Shown here one piece after another: positions 42,690 through 54,690 of a stretch of DNA of 64,000 bases. The stretch is from Maratus speciosus. Taxonomy: Eukaryota; Arthropoda; Arachnida; Araneae; Salticidae. The notes beneath the pieces were generated by a model. The model ran no database searches. It was not told the DNA's origin and saw only the letters and a list, made by a program, of their open reading frames with translations. The DNA lies in contig OZ010794.1 in the NCBI GenBank assembly GCA_963932465.1, forward strand, positions 442,309,502-442,373,501, read 5' to 3'. Both the position numbers and the translations under genes were made by a program. Each line of letters begins with the position of its first letter. Position 1 is the stretch's first letter.

Positions 42690-42926
42690 TTATAAATATT
42701 TTTTGCACCGCATATTCTACTGAATGTATATTTTATTGAACTTTATAAGTGCATATCAATTTCATTCTGTTCGAAAGACTGTAACATCACTAAAATGCAC
42801 TTGAAATATTTTTTTTCCATTGACCTTAATGTAACGGAAAGCTTTTGACTGTCCCTGTAGTTAAACTGTACATCTGATTTTCATAAAATTTGAAACGACT
42901 CGACAAAATTGTGCAACAATTATATA

Positions 42927-44405
42927 GGGTAGATGTGCCAGTGATGGACACCCTTAAGGAATTTCTTTTAAAATTATTTTTTTATTAATAGTTATAATTA
43001 TTACATTCCAGTTTTTTCAATATTATATTAATCTATCAACAATATTTAACCATTCTTATAGTCTCATTTCCCAATATGAATCGAAATTTAATTTTAAATA
43101 ACAGAAATATATCAAAACACCCAAAAGCCCAGTAATGGACACCCTCTGGCCCAGTAATGGACACCCTCTGTTCCAGTAATGGACACCCCATAAAAAGTAA
43201 TAAATATAATTGTTTTTATGATTGTATTTAGAACTAAAATTTAATAAATACATACTAATGAAACAAAATAGTTATTTTCAAATAAATTTAACAATAAGGA
43301 TACCAGTAATTAATAAAATATTTGTGATAATCATTTACTGTTTGCATCAATTATTGTAATTATCAGAAGATCAATGTTTTAATTATTTTAGATGGGTAGT
43401 TTAAAATACTAAATATCAGGCAGTTACAGCTATCAAATTATTGAAACAGTAGGGGATTTAAAAGGTAATAATAATAAAAATATTTTTGGAATGTTAATGT
43501 TTAGTTTTGTCTCGCTATTTTTAACAATTAATCTTCCAGAGACTACTTGATATATCATTATAATAATTAATATTACAAAAATGAAAGAAATGATATTGTG
43601 AGTTGAATATTTTAAATGCTAAGTAAAATAATTTCAAAATAAAACTGTAGAACTGATGTTTGAGGCCACTGATCTGCAGATTTACTAGTTTCATGAATAT
43701 TGCCCATAAATTAAGGAATATTACTTTTTTCGTCAGAGGTGAATAAGGAAACATTTAAGACAGAAAATAGATTTTTAATAGCTTCTGTAACTTAATTGTT
43801 TTTATTTAAACGGAGAGGTATTAAGCTCTATGAGCTTCTCTTTGACTGTGCTCTTAAATAATATTTTCTGCTTCCTAGCTGGTTTGATTGCCAGATTTTA
43901 AAATAGCAAGGTATATATACATAAAAAAAGAATAAAATATTGAAATTTTATTAATCACATAAAATAACTTAAAAGCAGCTATTTATAAAAGTTTTGGTGG
44001 AAAATGACTAATTAACTATTTTAGTAATGGACACCCCTCTTAAAACCTTAAAAATAAATGAAATTTCATAAATGACCGTTAGTATATAAAAGTCTAAGTT
44101 TTCTATTGCTACTCAAACAAAAGCATTCAAATTTTGCAAGAAAATAAATAATATATAAATTAATTAAACGAAGCCTCTTCATAAAGATTTTCACAGAAAA
44201 ACAGCAAAACTTTGAAACATTATTTTCTACTTCCTAATTGGTTTGATTAAAAGTGTCAACAATAAACCAGTTTTATAAAACATGCAAGGGGAAATTATAA
44301 AAAAAATTAATTAAAGTTAAATATTTATTAGTTATTTTTTTATGAACCAAAAACATCAAGGGGTGTCCATTACTGGAAGATTGTCCATTACTGGCACATC
44401 TACCC
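42927..44405. mobile_element. 1.48-kb TA-flanked element with CCAGTAATGGACACCC self-motif
   Basis: The termini are GGGTAGATGTGCCAGT and its reverse complement, with TA on both sides (42925-42926, 44406-44407). The 16-base motif CCAGTAATGGACACCC or a close variant occurs about seven times: once in the left end, three tandem copies at 43129-43187, one at 44022, and two inverted in the right end. The direct inner neighbours are AT-rich with no transposase, so it is non-autonomous. The TA target fits the Tc1/mariner/pogo group. Confidence 0.75.
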
Positions 44406-44664
44406 TATTCAAAATTTCAGACCATTCAGAAGGCTGTAACATCATTAAAATGTACTTGCAATAATTTTTTCCCATTGGCCGTAATGTAACGGAAAACTTT
44501 TGACTGCCTCTGTAATTAAACTATACATCCGATTTTCATAAAATTGGAAATGACGCGACAGAATTATGCAACAATTATATATTTTAATTTTCAAACGATT
44601 CTGTTGGGTAGTTTTTGCGCTGTTATATGCGGGCAGACGTACAGACAGACAGAAGAACTGAACA

Positions 44665-44955
44665 ACGACTATAGGTGCTAGGTATTTATATAACTACGAA
44701 CGCACCTAAAAATCGATTTTTACTTTTTTATATCATTAAATAGTTTAAACTTTTGTCTTTCTAACGACGTGTCACACATGTTTATGTATAATAAAAATAA
44801 GTGTTGAAATTATTCATTCTTTCTAAGAGTACTTCACAGCTTAATGGCCATTTAAATCTTTAATTGACTTTTTCTCAAAAATTGGATTTTTCATGTTTAT
44901 GTTCCTTTTTTAGGTGCGTTCGTAATTATATAAATATGTAGCACCTATAGTCGTC
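44665..44955. repeat. Inverted repeat with 48-bp arms
   Basis: 'acgactataggtgcta' then 'tttatataa.tacgaacgcaccta' at 44665-44713 is restated inverted at 44905-44952 with about four mismatches and a 200-base spacer. It sits beside a GTCT microsatellite, so it may be the two ends of a small HINE-like element. Confidence 0.65.
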
Positions 44956-44957
44956 GG

Positions 44958-45129
44958 TCAGTCCGGATTTTTGAAAAAAATTTTTTAACGTCTTTGCTCT
45001 TTTAGGACTTTCAGATATTTCCTTTAACGCAGCATCATTTATTCCGCACTGTCTCAGTTTTAAACAAGTGGCACGTGCTAATTCGTGCTCCGGGAATAAC
45101 GATTTCACCTTTTTAACACTTTCCAACAA
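44958..45129 (-). pseudogene. Captured coding fragment of unknown protein
   Basis: From about 45114 leftward the minus strand reads VKKVKSLFPEHELARATC, then LKLRQCGINDAALKEISES and PKRAKTLKNFFQKSG. The composition is balanced and polar, unlike the F/K/N/I-rich noise elsewhere. The frame runs into the B7 5' hairpin upstream and the 44905-44952 inverted repeat downstream, so both ends look cut. I do not recognise the family. An exon or a transposon gene piece are both possible. Confidence 0.4.
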
Positions 45130-46355
45130 TGTTGAAAAGTGTTCTCTCTAAATTCTAACTCTCGTAAATATACTCGGATTGCCCTGAAATTTTTGGATGT
45201 TATTGACGTTTACCATATCACGATCCCTATTTCAAATGAAGTTTGAAGGATGTTCAGTTCATCTACAGGGACAGTCAAAAGTATTCTGTTACATTACGGC
45301 GAATGGGAAAAAATCGTTCCAAATGGTTTTTAATGATGTTACACGCATCCAAACATAACAAAATTTATATGCATTTATGAAGTGCACTAAAATATGATGC
45401 ATTCTGTAGAATATGCGGTGCAAAGTACAGTTATTATTCATTTACAGGGACACACAAAAGAATTCCGTTATATGATGATATGGGAGGGGGGATAGTTTGC
45501 AACGTATTTTAATTATGTTAAACTATTTTATATGTAATGAAATTTATATACGTCGCTGAGGTTTACTATAAGTTATTTCATGTATAATACGAAGTGCATA
45601 GCATTTACAGGGACACAAAAAAGATTTCAGATACTATATTGTATCAGAAGTACTGTACATTAGCGGTGATTGCTGGAAATGCATTTTCAATTATGATATG
45701 CGCTTTTATGTATCACTATATTTATGCATACTATATGGTGTGTATAAATGCTACAATTTATATACAGGGCTACGCAAAAGAATTCGTAAGGGTTATGCAT
45801 TTTTAATGAGTTATGCATTTTTAGGTTGAACTGCATTTACTTTATTAAGAAATGTTTGTAGAATATAGATAAAATGATATACAGGGTCACGCAAAGAATT
45901 GGATACATGCCGTCTATGGATGATGATTTCTGGAAATGTGATTTCAGTAGTTTTAAGAGTGTTTTAGTTTGAATTAAATTTTAGCTAAATAGTGGCGTGT
46001 AATAGAGGTATTAGGTAAACTACAGGGCTGTACAAAAGTATTCAAGTATGCTTCCGTCTATTAGTATAAATTGCTGAAAGAGAAATTTCAACCTGTTATG
46101 CGTTTTCTTGCTAAACTAAATTTTACCATTATATAGTATATATATCAACATACAGATCAAATACAGGGCTGTTCAAAAGAATTGGAATATATATTTAACT
46201 ATGGACGGTAACTGCTGAAATCAATTTTTTAAATGTTTACTTAGTTATCTTATTTACCTTATTTCCCTAAATTACAAAGTTTTGTTAAAGCTTTCAGGGA
46301 GTGTTGGAAAGTGTTCCATAATCTATGCCATACGCATGATTTTCCTTTCTTGTTT
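45115..46355 (+). mobile_element. Family B HINE-like element, copy B7 (uninterrupted)
   Basis: The reference copy for the family. The 5' hairpin AACACTTTCCAAC/GTTGAAAAGTGTT is at 45115-45143, followed by 'taactctcgtaaatatactcgga'. About six units with TACAGGG anchors near 45265, 45446, 45606, 45763, 45880 and 46020 follow. The 3' signature is GTGTTGGAAAGTGTTCCATAATC at 46300-46322. It lacks the GTCY run. Confidence 0.7.
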
Positions 46356-47257
46356 CTTTTGATTTCTGCGCACTTAAACAAAGAAATTTTTTTGGTCGTC
46401 CAACTTTTTTCGGGCAGTCATTATTACTTCGGTCCTGTAAATATATTTATTGTAATATTTGAATCAACCATCTCTTATTTTACTCCAAAAAACTTTCTCT
46501 AAGCGATAGCAGTTTCTCCATCTTTGATTACTGTCAATTATAAATGAATACATCAGCCGCTTAATCGGGTCTAATATAACAGATGAGTAACGTTGAAGAT
46601 TATGTTTGTCTAATATAGTCTATCGGGATATTTTTAGAATCCACAGGGAATTATTCATGTCCAGTAACATCATTTTGCAAAATCTCATATAATTCTCTTT
46701 TCGAAATTAACACTTCAGTGCCTGAAAAAAAATTACTTATATATAAGAGTTGCAAATAGTTGCAGCTGAAATCGATTTATTATCTATATGCCTACATAAG
46801 TACAAAAAAAAAAAACATTTGTTATAATGTACCAGTGTGTACAAAATTTTTGGCAGCTTTTTAAAACTTATCATATGCTATTAAATTTTCATTTTTTTTT
46901 TAATATTTACTTTAAAATTTATTTTTAAAAATAACACTTCTAAATAACTATTGTAACTGCAAAATACACTGTATCTACATTGTTCTAAACATTCCATACA
47001 ATCATAAAAAATATTTACAAAATAAGTATGTTTTTAGCCATAAATATCAATGGCAATTACATCTACAGAAATCGCCATTCTAAAAAGGTTAAAAGAAAAC
47101 CTGGTTTTTGATCCGATTTTTGATGGTGTAGTTGAGGAGGCTGTTATCACTCTATATTTTTCTTCTCCAATCTGTTAGTTATTATTTCAAATGTCTAAAA
47201 GTGAAATTACTGCAAGTCGATTTTTGGACTTTTTTCAGATAGATTTTCAAAATCTTA
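46356..47257. other. No gene seen
   Basis: AT-rich, non-coding, with no repeat copy visible in the window. Confidence 0.4.
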
Positions 47258-49186
47258 CACTGTGCGGCGCAACGTTCCGCGGGCCCCTGGCAAAGTAGTT
47301 AGTGGGGTCCAAAGTATGCTGCAATACTGGACTTGTAAAATTTATATTTAAATTGTATATATATCATAGAATAATACATAATACAGGTAATAAAATGCAT
47401 GAAAAATATTATCACGCTTAATGCTCATAATTATTTTTTATTTAGAAAAATCTTCTGTCCTTTATACTATTTTAAGTATTTATTTTTTTTCCTTTGACGA
47501 TTTCAGGGCCCCTAACAAGACCCCAACCAGTGCGGGGCTCTAAGCAGTCACGCCGTGCCGGATGATTGCGCCGGCCAGGGCCGCACTAAGAGACCGCGGG
47601 CCCCGGTAAATAATGCCAATACGGGCCCCCACCATAAGTATGATACAATAAAACCTGCTAATATGGAAACGCGAACGACCAATGAAAAATTTTAAAATCT
47701 GTAAGTATTTGCTTACAATTTTATTATATTTCTTTTACAGTTTTACAATTTAGGATGCCTTTGTAACACGTTTTCATCTAAAGGTTATAAATAAAAAGTT
47801 TAAAATATTGAAAACATATTTAAATTAAAATTGAATTCATCAATTAATTTTGAATAAAAAGTTTTTAAAGTATGAAAGAAATAAAATTCGAAACCTTAAC
47901 CTGTGATTTTAACCAACTTTCCGCTCGCGCTTTCTGTTCGCGCGTCTGAAATCAGCCACATCATGGAACAGAAGCACCATTTCGCAACTTTCTTGATATC
48001 AAATGAACTTTTAAACTAGAGAACAGGAATTCTGCTTTTTCAGAATTTAGTATCGCCCCCGATGAAAAAAAAAATATATGTATATAAATATAGATACAGT
48101 ACAGTCCCGATTATCCGAGTTAATCGAACTTATACCTTTGGAATGGAGCATTTTCTTTTGATGGACTGATGGCTTCTATTATTATGAAACAGCCATTATA
48201 AATGAAGTGTTAGGTGAAGATGAAAGAGCAGCCGTAAAAAGTTAGAACTCTGATTTTCTGGAAAGAATAGGAGAAAAAATGGCCATAATTTTTTTTGGAA
48301 AAAAAAATTATATAAAATATATGACGTAAAAATATATAAAATGACGTCATCCGCATCCGCTGAAGAATTCTTCATTTGCGACCAGTATTAAACAACATCT
48401 ACATTAAAGTAAAAAAATCGGTTATCTCATTATTCCTATGCCTTCATTTGTTTATAATACTAATATAGATACGTAAAATTAAATTTAATTTATAACAGCT
48501 CCATGTTTTATCAGAAATCATTCATTTGTATTTTTTCAAAATAGCACGTATTTTAATTACACTTTTTTTTCAGTTTTTATGGGAAAATGGCAACAAAAAA
48601 ATATAATTGCTATTTTCCCTTTACATTCTACAGAAATGGAGTACTTGAGTTGCCAAAATTAAACAAATGTCGCTAAAAACTACAAAAAATTTAATATCTC
48701 AAAAATAAATGGAGATACATTTTTCAAACAAATTGCATTTAAAAGTACTTTTTTTCCCAATACGACGGTATAAAAATTGAAAATGTGCGCTGCTAATGTG
48801 CGAAGTTTAAAAAATTGCAGTAGACAATTCAACAGTACATTGATACACCTGCTTTGTTTTACGGCTGGCTTATACAACGTAACGTTATTTTTTGGAGACG
48901 ACACAAAATAAGCTGGGAGAAAGAAATAGCATACCGGGGTCTAATACTTGATACATACACAGGAGTACGGTCCCTGAGCCCGGCCCGTAAAGACGTTCTA
49001 GTAAATTCTAACTTTTGAATTTTATTATTTGTTAGTTATTTTAATTTTAAAATTTGACGTAAAAAATTAAGTCTACTTTTCTGGTATTTTTTTAAAACCA
49101 GCATCGAACTGGGCCCTCTAGAAGAGCCGGGCCCCGATATTTTGTACCGGATCTACCGCCCTTTGTACGGACCTGGCGCGGCCCTG
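47258..49186. mobile_element. hAT-like GC-ended element(s)
   Basis: CAGGGCCGCACTAAG at 47576 and 'ggcgcGGCCCTG' ending 49186 form inverted ends, with further inverted 'gggccccg' text inside both. A second pair of GC-rich ends at 47258-47300 and 47505-47570 ('gcgggcccctggc', 'cagggcccctaac') suggests another, smaller element alongside. No convincing 8-bp duplication. No transposase. Other short GC-rich ends lie near 48950-48990. Confidence 0.35.
48097..48290. mobile_element. Pogo-like end joined to one arm of the 22296-22590 palindrome
   Basis: CAGTCCCGATTATCCGAGTTAATCG, a Tigger-type terminus, runs directly into 'gcattttcttttgatggactgatggcttctattattatgaaacag', matching the palindrome arm. 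This identifies the palindrome as derived from a Tigger/pogo MITE. Confidence 0.5.
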
Positions 49187-49216
49187 CGACTCTGAGAGCT
49201 TGATAATTCCAATATA

Positions 49217-49978
49217 CAGTAAAACCTCCCTAAAGCGACCACGTTCCGCTCCAATAAAAATTGGTCGCTCTGAGAGGTGGCCTTTTAATGGAGGTCATGT
49301 TTATATTTAGATTTTAATTGTTGAAAAAGGGTAACAATGTTACTAAAATTTATTTTTCACATTAGAAAAAAAATATGAAAATTTAAGTATCAAAACAAAA
49401 GTTAATTAAATTAATTAGTGCAGAGTTTAAAAAATGAATACATTGACGTTTGATTTGATTTTACGGTTTTATCTTCTATACCTTTTATTTCCAAGTCCTT
49501 TCGAAGTTCAGTAAATAAATGCAATTTTTTTTTCGGACGGGAACAAATTGAGACGTTTTCATTAATTTATCTATTTCTTCGAGAGTTTCCTGACAGAATA
49601 AGGCAGGGGGGTTATTGACCGCCATCCTTACTTTGTCATCAGAGTTAAATTCATTGCTTAAAAAGGCACAAAGGGGTTTAAACACTTAAAAGTTACCGGA
49701 TTAAATAAAAATTCTAAACTTAGTTTAGAAGTTTGGTGAATAATGCGCTCTCCGAAATTATTTTTCGAATAAAGCCTTCAAGCGACCAGGAAAAAACGGA
49801 ATTTGTTTCATTTTCTTCAAAGAAATGGGTCGCTCATGGAGGGAGTTCAAATGGGGTGGTCTCTGAATGGAGTTAAAATTAGTATTGAGCCTATGGGAAT
49901 AAATTTCGTTCCATGAAAAAATGGTCGTTCAGGGAAGTGGTCGCTTAATGGAGGTGGTCGCACAGGGAGGTTTCACTG
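49217..49978. mobile_element. Pogo/Tigger-like element, 762 bp
   Basis: CAGTAAAACCTCCCTAAAGCG... on the left and ...CAGGGAGGTTTCACTG on the right, flanked by TA (49215-49216, 49979-49980). 'ggtcgct' phrases repeat through both arms. A 66-codon ORF on the minus strand (49485-49685) has fair composition (NEFNSDDKVRMAVNNPPALF) but no DDE motif. It may be captured or transposase-derived sequence. Confidence 0.65.
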
Positions 49979-50166
49979 TACTTAATTTATGACAGATAAG
50001 AAATATGTAAAAGAACTCTTACCATTTAGAAAATATTTTGTGTTCTATTAACCTAAAAAAATGTGCAAAGAAAACAACGCTTTCTCAAGACAAAGGCTTT
50101 GATGCTTGATAATGTCGTTCACACCACAGAGAAGGAAACACTCAAATTTTAAGGTGGTTGTGAGAA

Positions 50167-50450
50167 TCAAGTAGCACAGTAACTTGGAAAGAGTGCATCC
50201 TGTCCAAAAACGAGCAAAACAAATGGAATCAAAAAGATAACTGCTACCTTTATAAAAAGAATGTGCGACTTCACAGAGGGAATATTTTCGATATCGTAGG
50301 GAATTTCATGGAGATGCAAAGGGAAATGTCGCATAAATTTTTGGATTCCAGATAAAATGCAACTTTTATCATTTATTTCTGTGATGTTCGTACGCATCAA
50401 TGGCAAAATGAATGTATTGTTTGTTTTGGTGTCTTCGGATACAAAGCTAC
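50167..50450 (-). other. Candidate terminal exon of an unknown protein
   Basis: On the minus strand a T/C-rich stretch ending TTCATTCCGTAG resembles a 3' splice site. After it a frame stays open for about 90 codons to a stop at 50167-50169. It contains MRTNITEINDKSCILSGIQK and a hydrophobic segment ILFIKVAVIFLIPFVLLVFG near the C-terminus, like a single membrane span. No homology is recognised. It could be chance in AT-rich DNA. Confidence 0.2.
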
Positions 50451-50517
50451 GGAATGAAAAGAATTAAAATTTTTTTTATCCGAACTTAGTAATAAAAATA
50501 CGCTGAAGAAATCTATA

Positions 50518-51120
50518 CTAATATTATAAAGAAGTAAAATTTGTTTGTTTATTTGTAGGGGGTAATCTCTGGAACTACCGAACCGATTTCAAAAGTAATG
50601 GTATCAAAATGATGGTGTTAGTCCCTGCTTTAACATAGGCTATATCTTATGTCTGTTCCACTACCCCAAAGGTGGTGCAAGTTGCAAAAACGTTCTATAA
50701 ATGCGATTTTTGTGTTACTGAAGGGCTTAAAAACATGAACTTAAAAAATTCGAAATTTAAAAGGGCTGATAATGCGCAAAAAGCGTTCTAAAAAACGTTC
50801 TAAATGGCGATTTCTACGCAATCGCAGGAAGTATCAAACCGATTTCAAAAGTAAGGGTTGAAAATTGATGGCGACAGCCCTTGCTCTAACATCATATGCT
50901 CTAATTTATGTTGGTCACTACATCTGGGGGTTTCAGGAACATAAAACGTTCTAAATTGCGATTTTTGAGTTACTGAAGGGCCTAGAAACATGAAATTCGG
51001 CATGGTATAGTTACTTATAAGATATAAATAATCTCTAAGAACATTTCCTAGAAAAATCGAAATTTAAAAATGGGTGATCGCCAGGATTTTTCTGAATTTT
51101 CGCGATATTTAACTGAAGGT
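50518..51120 (+). repeat. Family D element, copy D2
   Basis: It opens 'ctatactaatattataaagaagtaaaa' then GTTTGTTT, 'ggtaatctctggaactaccgaaccgatttc'. Internal repeats carry 'aaaacgttctaaat.gcgatttttg' and 'ttactgaagggc'. The 5' text is a widespread style of arthropod non-autonomous element; I cannot name the family. Confidence 0.55.
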
Positions 51121-51720
51121 TTTACATGAGTTGCCCTAAATAGCTGACTACCAAATTATGAAACAAAAATTTTGGAATCTTCCACACATGCGCAGTTAAA
51201 AATTACTTCATACAAATGCCCATATCTCATCAAATATTCAATATATTAATATTTTAATTGTAGTATACTGTTGCTACTGTTCTTAGTCAAGTTTTCGGAA
51301 AGTTGCGTTAAATTTGGTTGAAAACTCTGTATGCTATAAACAAAAAACTTTTGAATTGTTCACACAAACGTTAACATATTTTTGATTATGTGTTATGCGT
51401 ACACAAATGTACACAAACGTTGAACTGGATCCACTCCACATAGTCATTTAATACAGCGACAAAGCATTTTATGTGTCACGGTGACAACAAATATTATTGC
51501 CGAAACGTCAGTGAAGGCTTACTGTGGAGACACGAAAAGTTTTGGTTTCTGTTAGTCTGTCTGTCTGTTCCGCGATAACTGCCGCAAAAAGCATCCGATC
51601 GGCTTGAAATTCACTGGGCATGTTGATGAGGTACCCGGACTTAGCTGTATAGTTTTTGGTTAAATTTGGTTCATTCGTTCGGGAAATATGGAACATTTTA
51701 TTTTTCTCTATAATGCTTTT
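51121..51720. repeat. Two dispersed-repeat fragments
   Basis: 51185-51330 matches 37780-37930 reversed. 51510-51700 is HINE-style, with a GTCTGTCTGTC run (51556-51570) and 'ccgcgataactgccgcaaaaagcatccgatcggcttgaaa'. The reverse-strand ORF there is not a gene. Confidence 0.5.
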
Positions 51721-53205
51721 CTATGGCAAGTCAGACGATTTTCAGATTTTCATTTATTGAAAGAAATGGCTCTTATGAAAAATGGATTTAAATGGTAAAT
51801 TTTTTATGCTGAAATTTTTAAATAAGATTATTAAATTATTCCAATTAGTTTGAAATTTTGTCAATGTATTTGCGAGATTTTTTTTTTATTAGGTTTATAA
51901 TATTGGGGGGGATTTTATGCATGTTTTCCAATAATATAAAGCATTTTGTTTTATCAATTTGACATAATGCATATTTCATTTTTTTCCTTTTCTTTCATCT
52001 GTTGCCTAGCAACGTATTTGGTCCTAATAATATTAGTATAATTGCGTATATAATGTTTGAGTAAAGCCAACGTCAAAACGGATGAATTAATGCATTTGTA
52101 TATTTGCATATAGATGGATTTTAGCCCAGAAATAAAAATAGGCAATATTTCATTTATTTTATTCAAATATTTTGCTTAAAAATACAAAAGTTCATTATTT
52201 TCATAGAGAATAACGTAACATTTTTCCATAACATTTACCAATGTTTCTTTAACTGTTGCCAAGAAAATCAAAACTCGGAATAATATTTTCTTTTAAACAA
52301 TTTTCAATTGAAATGTGTTGTCGTGAAACAGGAAAATGAAAAATAAAATTAAGAATAGAAAAATTAATATGGCGGCATATTGGAAATAAAAAGAAAACTC
52401 TCGAGTATTTCTTAATATAACAAGATGAAAAGTTTTGAGTAAGTACAGGTGCAGGTGAATTAGACGTCATTTATCGAAAACAAAGATGCTGGAATAAAAA
52501 GATCAGCCTCATTTCAGAAAATATGAATGAAAATTATTTTATTTTTAAAAGGAAATTACTTTTTCATTCATAAAACCTAAACTTTTAATATAATTGCGTC
52601 AATGTAAATTATCTTCTGTTCACCGGTATTAAAAAATAAGTCTCGGGTGTGTAAAAATCAATCTAAGATTTACGATAACCACTAGCACAATAAATAAAAA
52701 GTTACATCTGTAAATTTAATGAGACCACGGGGGGTTCAGGGGGTCGGAGACCCCCTGACGAAATCTACTTTATTATCTAAAAAAATACCTGAATTAGCAG
52801 CTCATGAAAATTTCAGAATATTCTTACATAACAACGTTTTTCCTTTAACGCTTCCAATATCTGAAAACTTCGTATTTTTTTTATTCTTATAAATAATTAA
52901 GTAATTTGAAAACTTTAAATTGCGGTTTGCAGGAAATTGAATATTACCAAAGTGTGTTTGAAAACAATGACTTGCAGAGCTGACGTTGAGGCTCTTGATC
53001 TGCAGATTTACTAGTTTAATTTATTATTAGCCCCTTAGTTGTTCTCGCGACTAAATCTTCACTGAAAAATATGAAAACAAACGAGTTCGTCACATCCTAG
53101 ATGTTCAAGGACAATTCGTCGAGACTTTCAGTAGATATTCGACAAAACGTGTAAAATCGAAAGCGTTCGGTCACTTACCCTTAAATTTTGGACATGAGTG
53201 TAGTA
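51721..53205. other. No gene seen; faint repeats
   Basis: About 52310-52470 resembles the C2 interior (5390-5510). About 52930-53030 shares 'gatctgcagatttactagtttca/at' with 43665-43710. A short palindromic GGGGTCGGAGACCCCC lies at 52738-52755. No coding sequence recognised. Confidence 0.4.
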
Positions 53206-54408
53206 ATACTAAAATTTAGTTTAGTAACAAAACGGTTGAAAATTCCCTTCAGCAATTTCTGCTAATAGACGGAAATACACTTAAATTCTTTTGTTGAACC
53301 CTTTATAATACCTTCAGATTTTTACACACGCCGCATATTATGTTAAATTTACTTCAGGCTATAAACCTACATGCTTAAACCTACTGAAATCCCAGTTCCA
53401 GGAATTACTGTACATAGGCGGCAATACATCCAGTTCTTTGCCTAGCCTTTTATGTGACTTTATTTAAATTCTACAAACATCTCTTAGTATACTAAGCATA
53501 GTTGAGCTTAAAAACGCATAACTCAAATAAAAAACATCTTTAAGCAATTCAACGAATTCTTTTGTGTAGCACTGCATATGATTATGGAATTTATACACAC
53601 CACGTAGTATGAAAAAATGTAGTTAAACTTAAAAACGCATATCATAACTAAAAATGCACTTCTGGCAATCATCCATAATAGGATCCTTTGGATACAGTAT
53701 TGTATTCAAAATCTTTTAATGTCTTCATGTAAATGAACGATAAATGCTATGCACATCATATTCTACAGCAAGCTTCTTATAATAAACCTCAGTAATGTAT
53801 GCCATTTTCATCGCGTTTGAAATAGTGCAACATAATTAAAATACGCGGCAAACAGTTTTTTCTCGTAGACTATTATATAACCGCATTCTTTTTTGTGTGA
53901 CCCTAAAAATTAATGATAAATACTTTGCACTCCACAATTTCAAGAAAGCATGTTTTAGTGCACCTCAGAAATTCATATCAAGTTCATTATGTTTGTAACA
54001 GTGTAAACATCCCAAACGATTTTCCCCATATACCACATAAAGAAATTCTTTTGGGTGCTCCTGTAAACGAACTGCAAGTGCTGCACATACACATTGTACT
54101 GTAATCATCTTGTAATGCAACCCAGTTAAGTGTATAAATTTCATTATGTTTGAAACAGTGCAATATCGCTAAAATACACCGCAAATGATCCCCTCCCCCA
54201 TAGACTATAATGTAACAGAATACTTTTGAGTGTCCCTGTAAATGAACCGAAACTGCTACACACTTTATTTTCAATACCAAACATGCCATGGTGAACCTCA
54301 ATAACGTATATCAATTGCATGGCAATCTGAGAATAATTACGCGAGTTAGAGCACTGACAAACAATCGGAATCCATAAACACTTTTCAACTACGTTGGAAA
54401 GTATTAAA
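53206..54408 (-). mobile_element. Family B HINE-like element, copy B8
   Basis: Reverse-strand copy whose 5' hairpin (AATACTTTCCAAC and GTTGAAAAGTG on minus) is at 54381-54408. About seven units follow with 'cctgta' and 'aaa(a/t)gaat' anchors. The 3' signature is missing at the left end. No GTCY run is visible. Confidence 0.65.
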
Positions 54409-54690
54409 AATGTTCTCTAGCCATATGTTCAGTGACAAATTTATATATTCTAACTATATTAATAAATGAAAGGCGTGTGTGTGTGTGTGTGTGTGCGCGC
54501 GCGCGATGCTAGGGAAATCTATCGCACATAAAGGTCTGCAAATTTGGTTTCAGATAGACAAAGACAGGTACGAGCTAACCTGTTACTGTATTTCATTTTA
54601 GCCATTCGGGGATGTAAATAAAATGTATCAATAAGGGAGTTATTTTATACTAGCAAAACCCGCGGCTTTGCTCGCGTAATTGAAATATGC
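54409..54690 (+). repeat. Short element with (GT)n(GC)n microsatellite
   Basis: 'ctatattaataaatgaaaggc' leads into GT/GC dinucleotides (54474-54505), then 'gatgctagggaaatc', and ends near 'actagcaaaacccgcggctttgctcgcgtaatt', a terminal phrase widespread among arthropod non-autonomous elements. Confidence 0.5.

Larger units (their letters stand above)
41040..44640 (-). mobile_element. Family B-like HINE element, copy B5 (interrupted)
   Basis: Reverse-strand B units at 41040-41537, 42690-42926 and 44406-44600 ('cctgtaa...' and 'gtgtaacatcattaaaatg' anchors), ending with a GTCT-type microsatellite (acagacagacag on plus) at 44640-44652. P4 and its flank interrupt the first two blocks. A TA-flanked 1.5-kb element interrupts the last two: 'gcaacaattata' on the left continues as 'ttcaaaattt' on the right. 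Confidence 0.5.

Noticed and set aside
43056..43253. 65-codon minus ORF with repeated WGVHYWNRGCPLLGQ-like text
   Set aside because: It is a translation of the tandem CCAGTAATGGACACCC motif, not a peptide repeat under selection.
49485..49685. Transposase gene in the pogo-like element
   Set aside because: Only 66 codons, with no helix-turn-helix or DDE signature visible. Composition alone is not enough.
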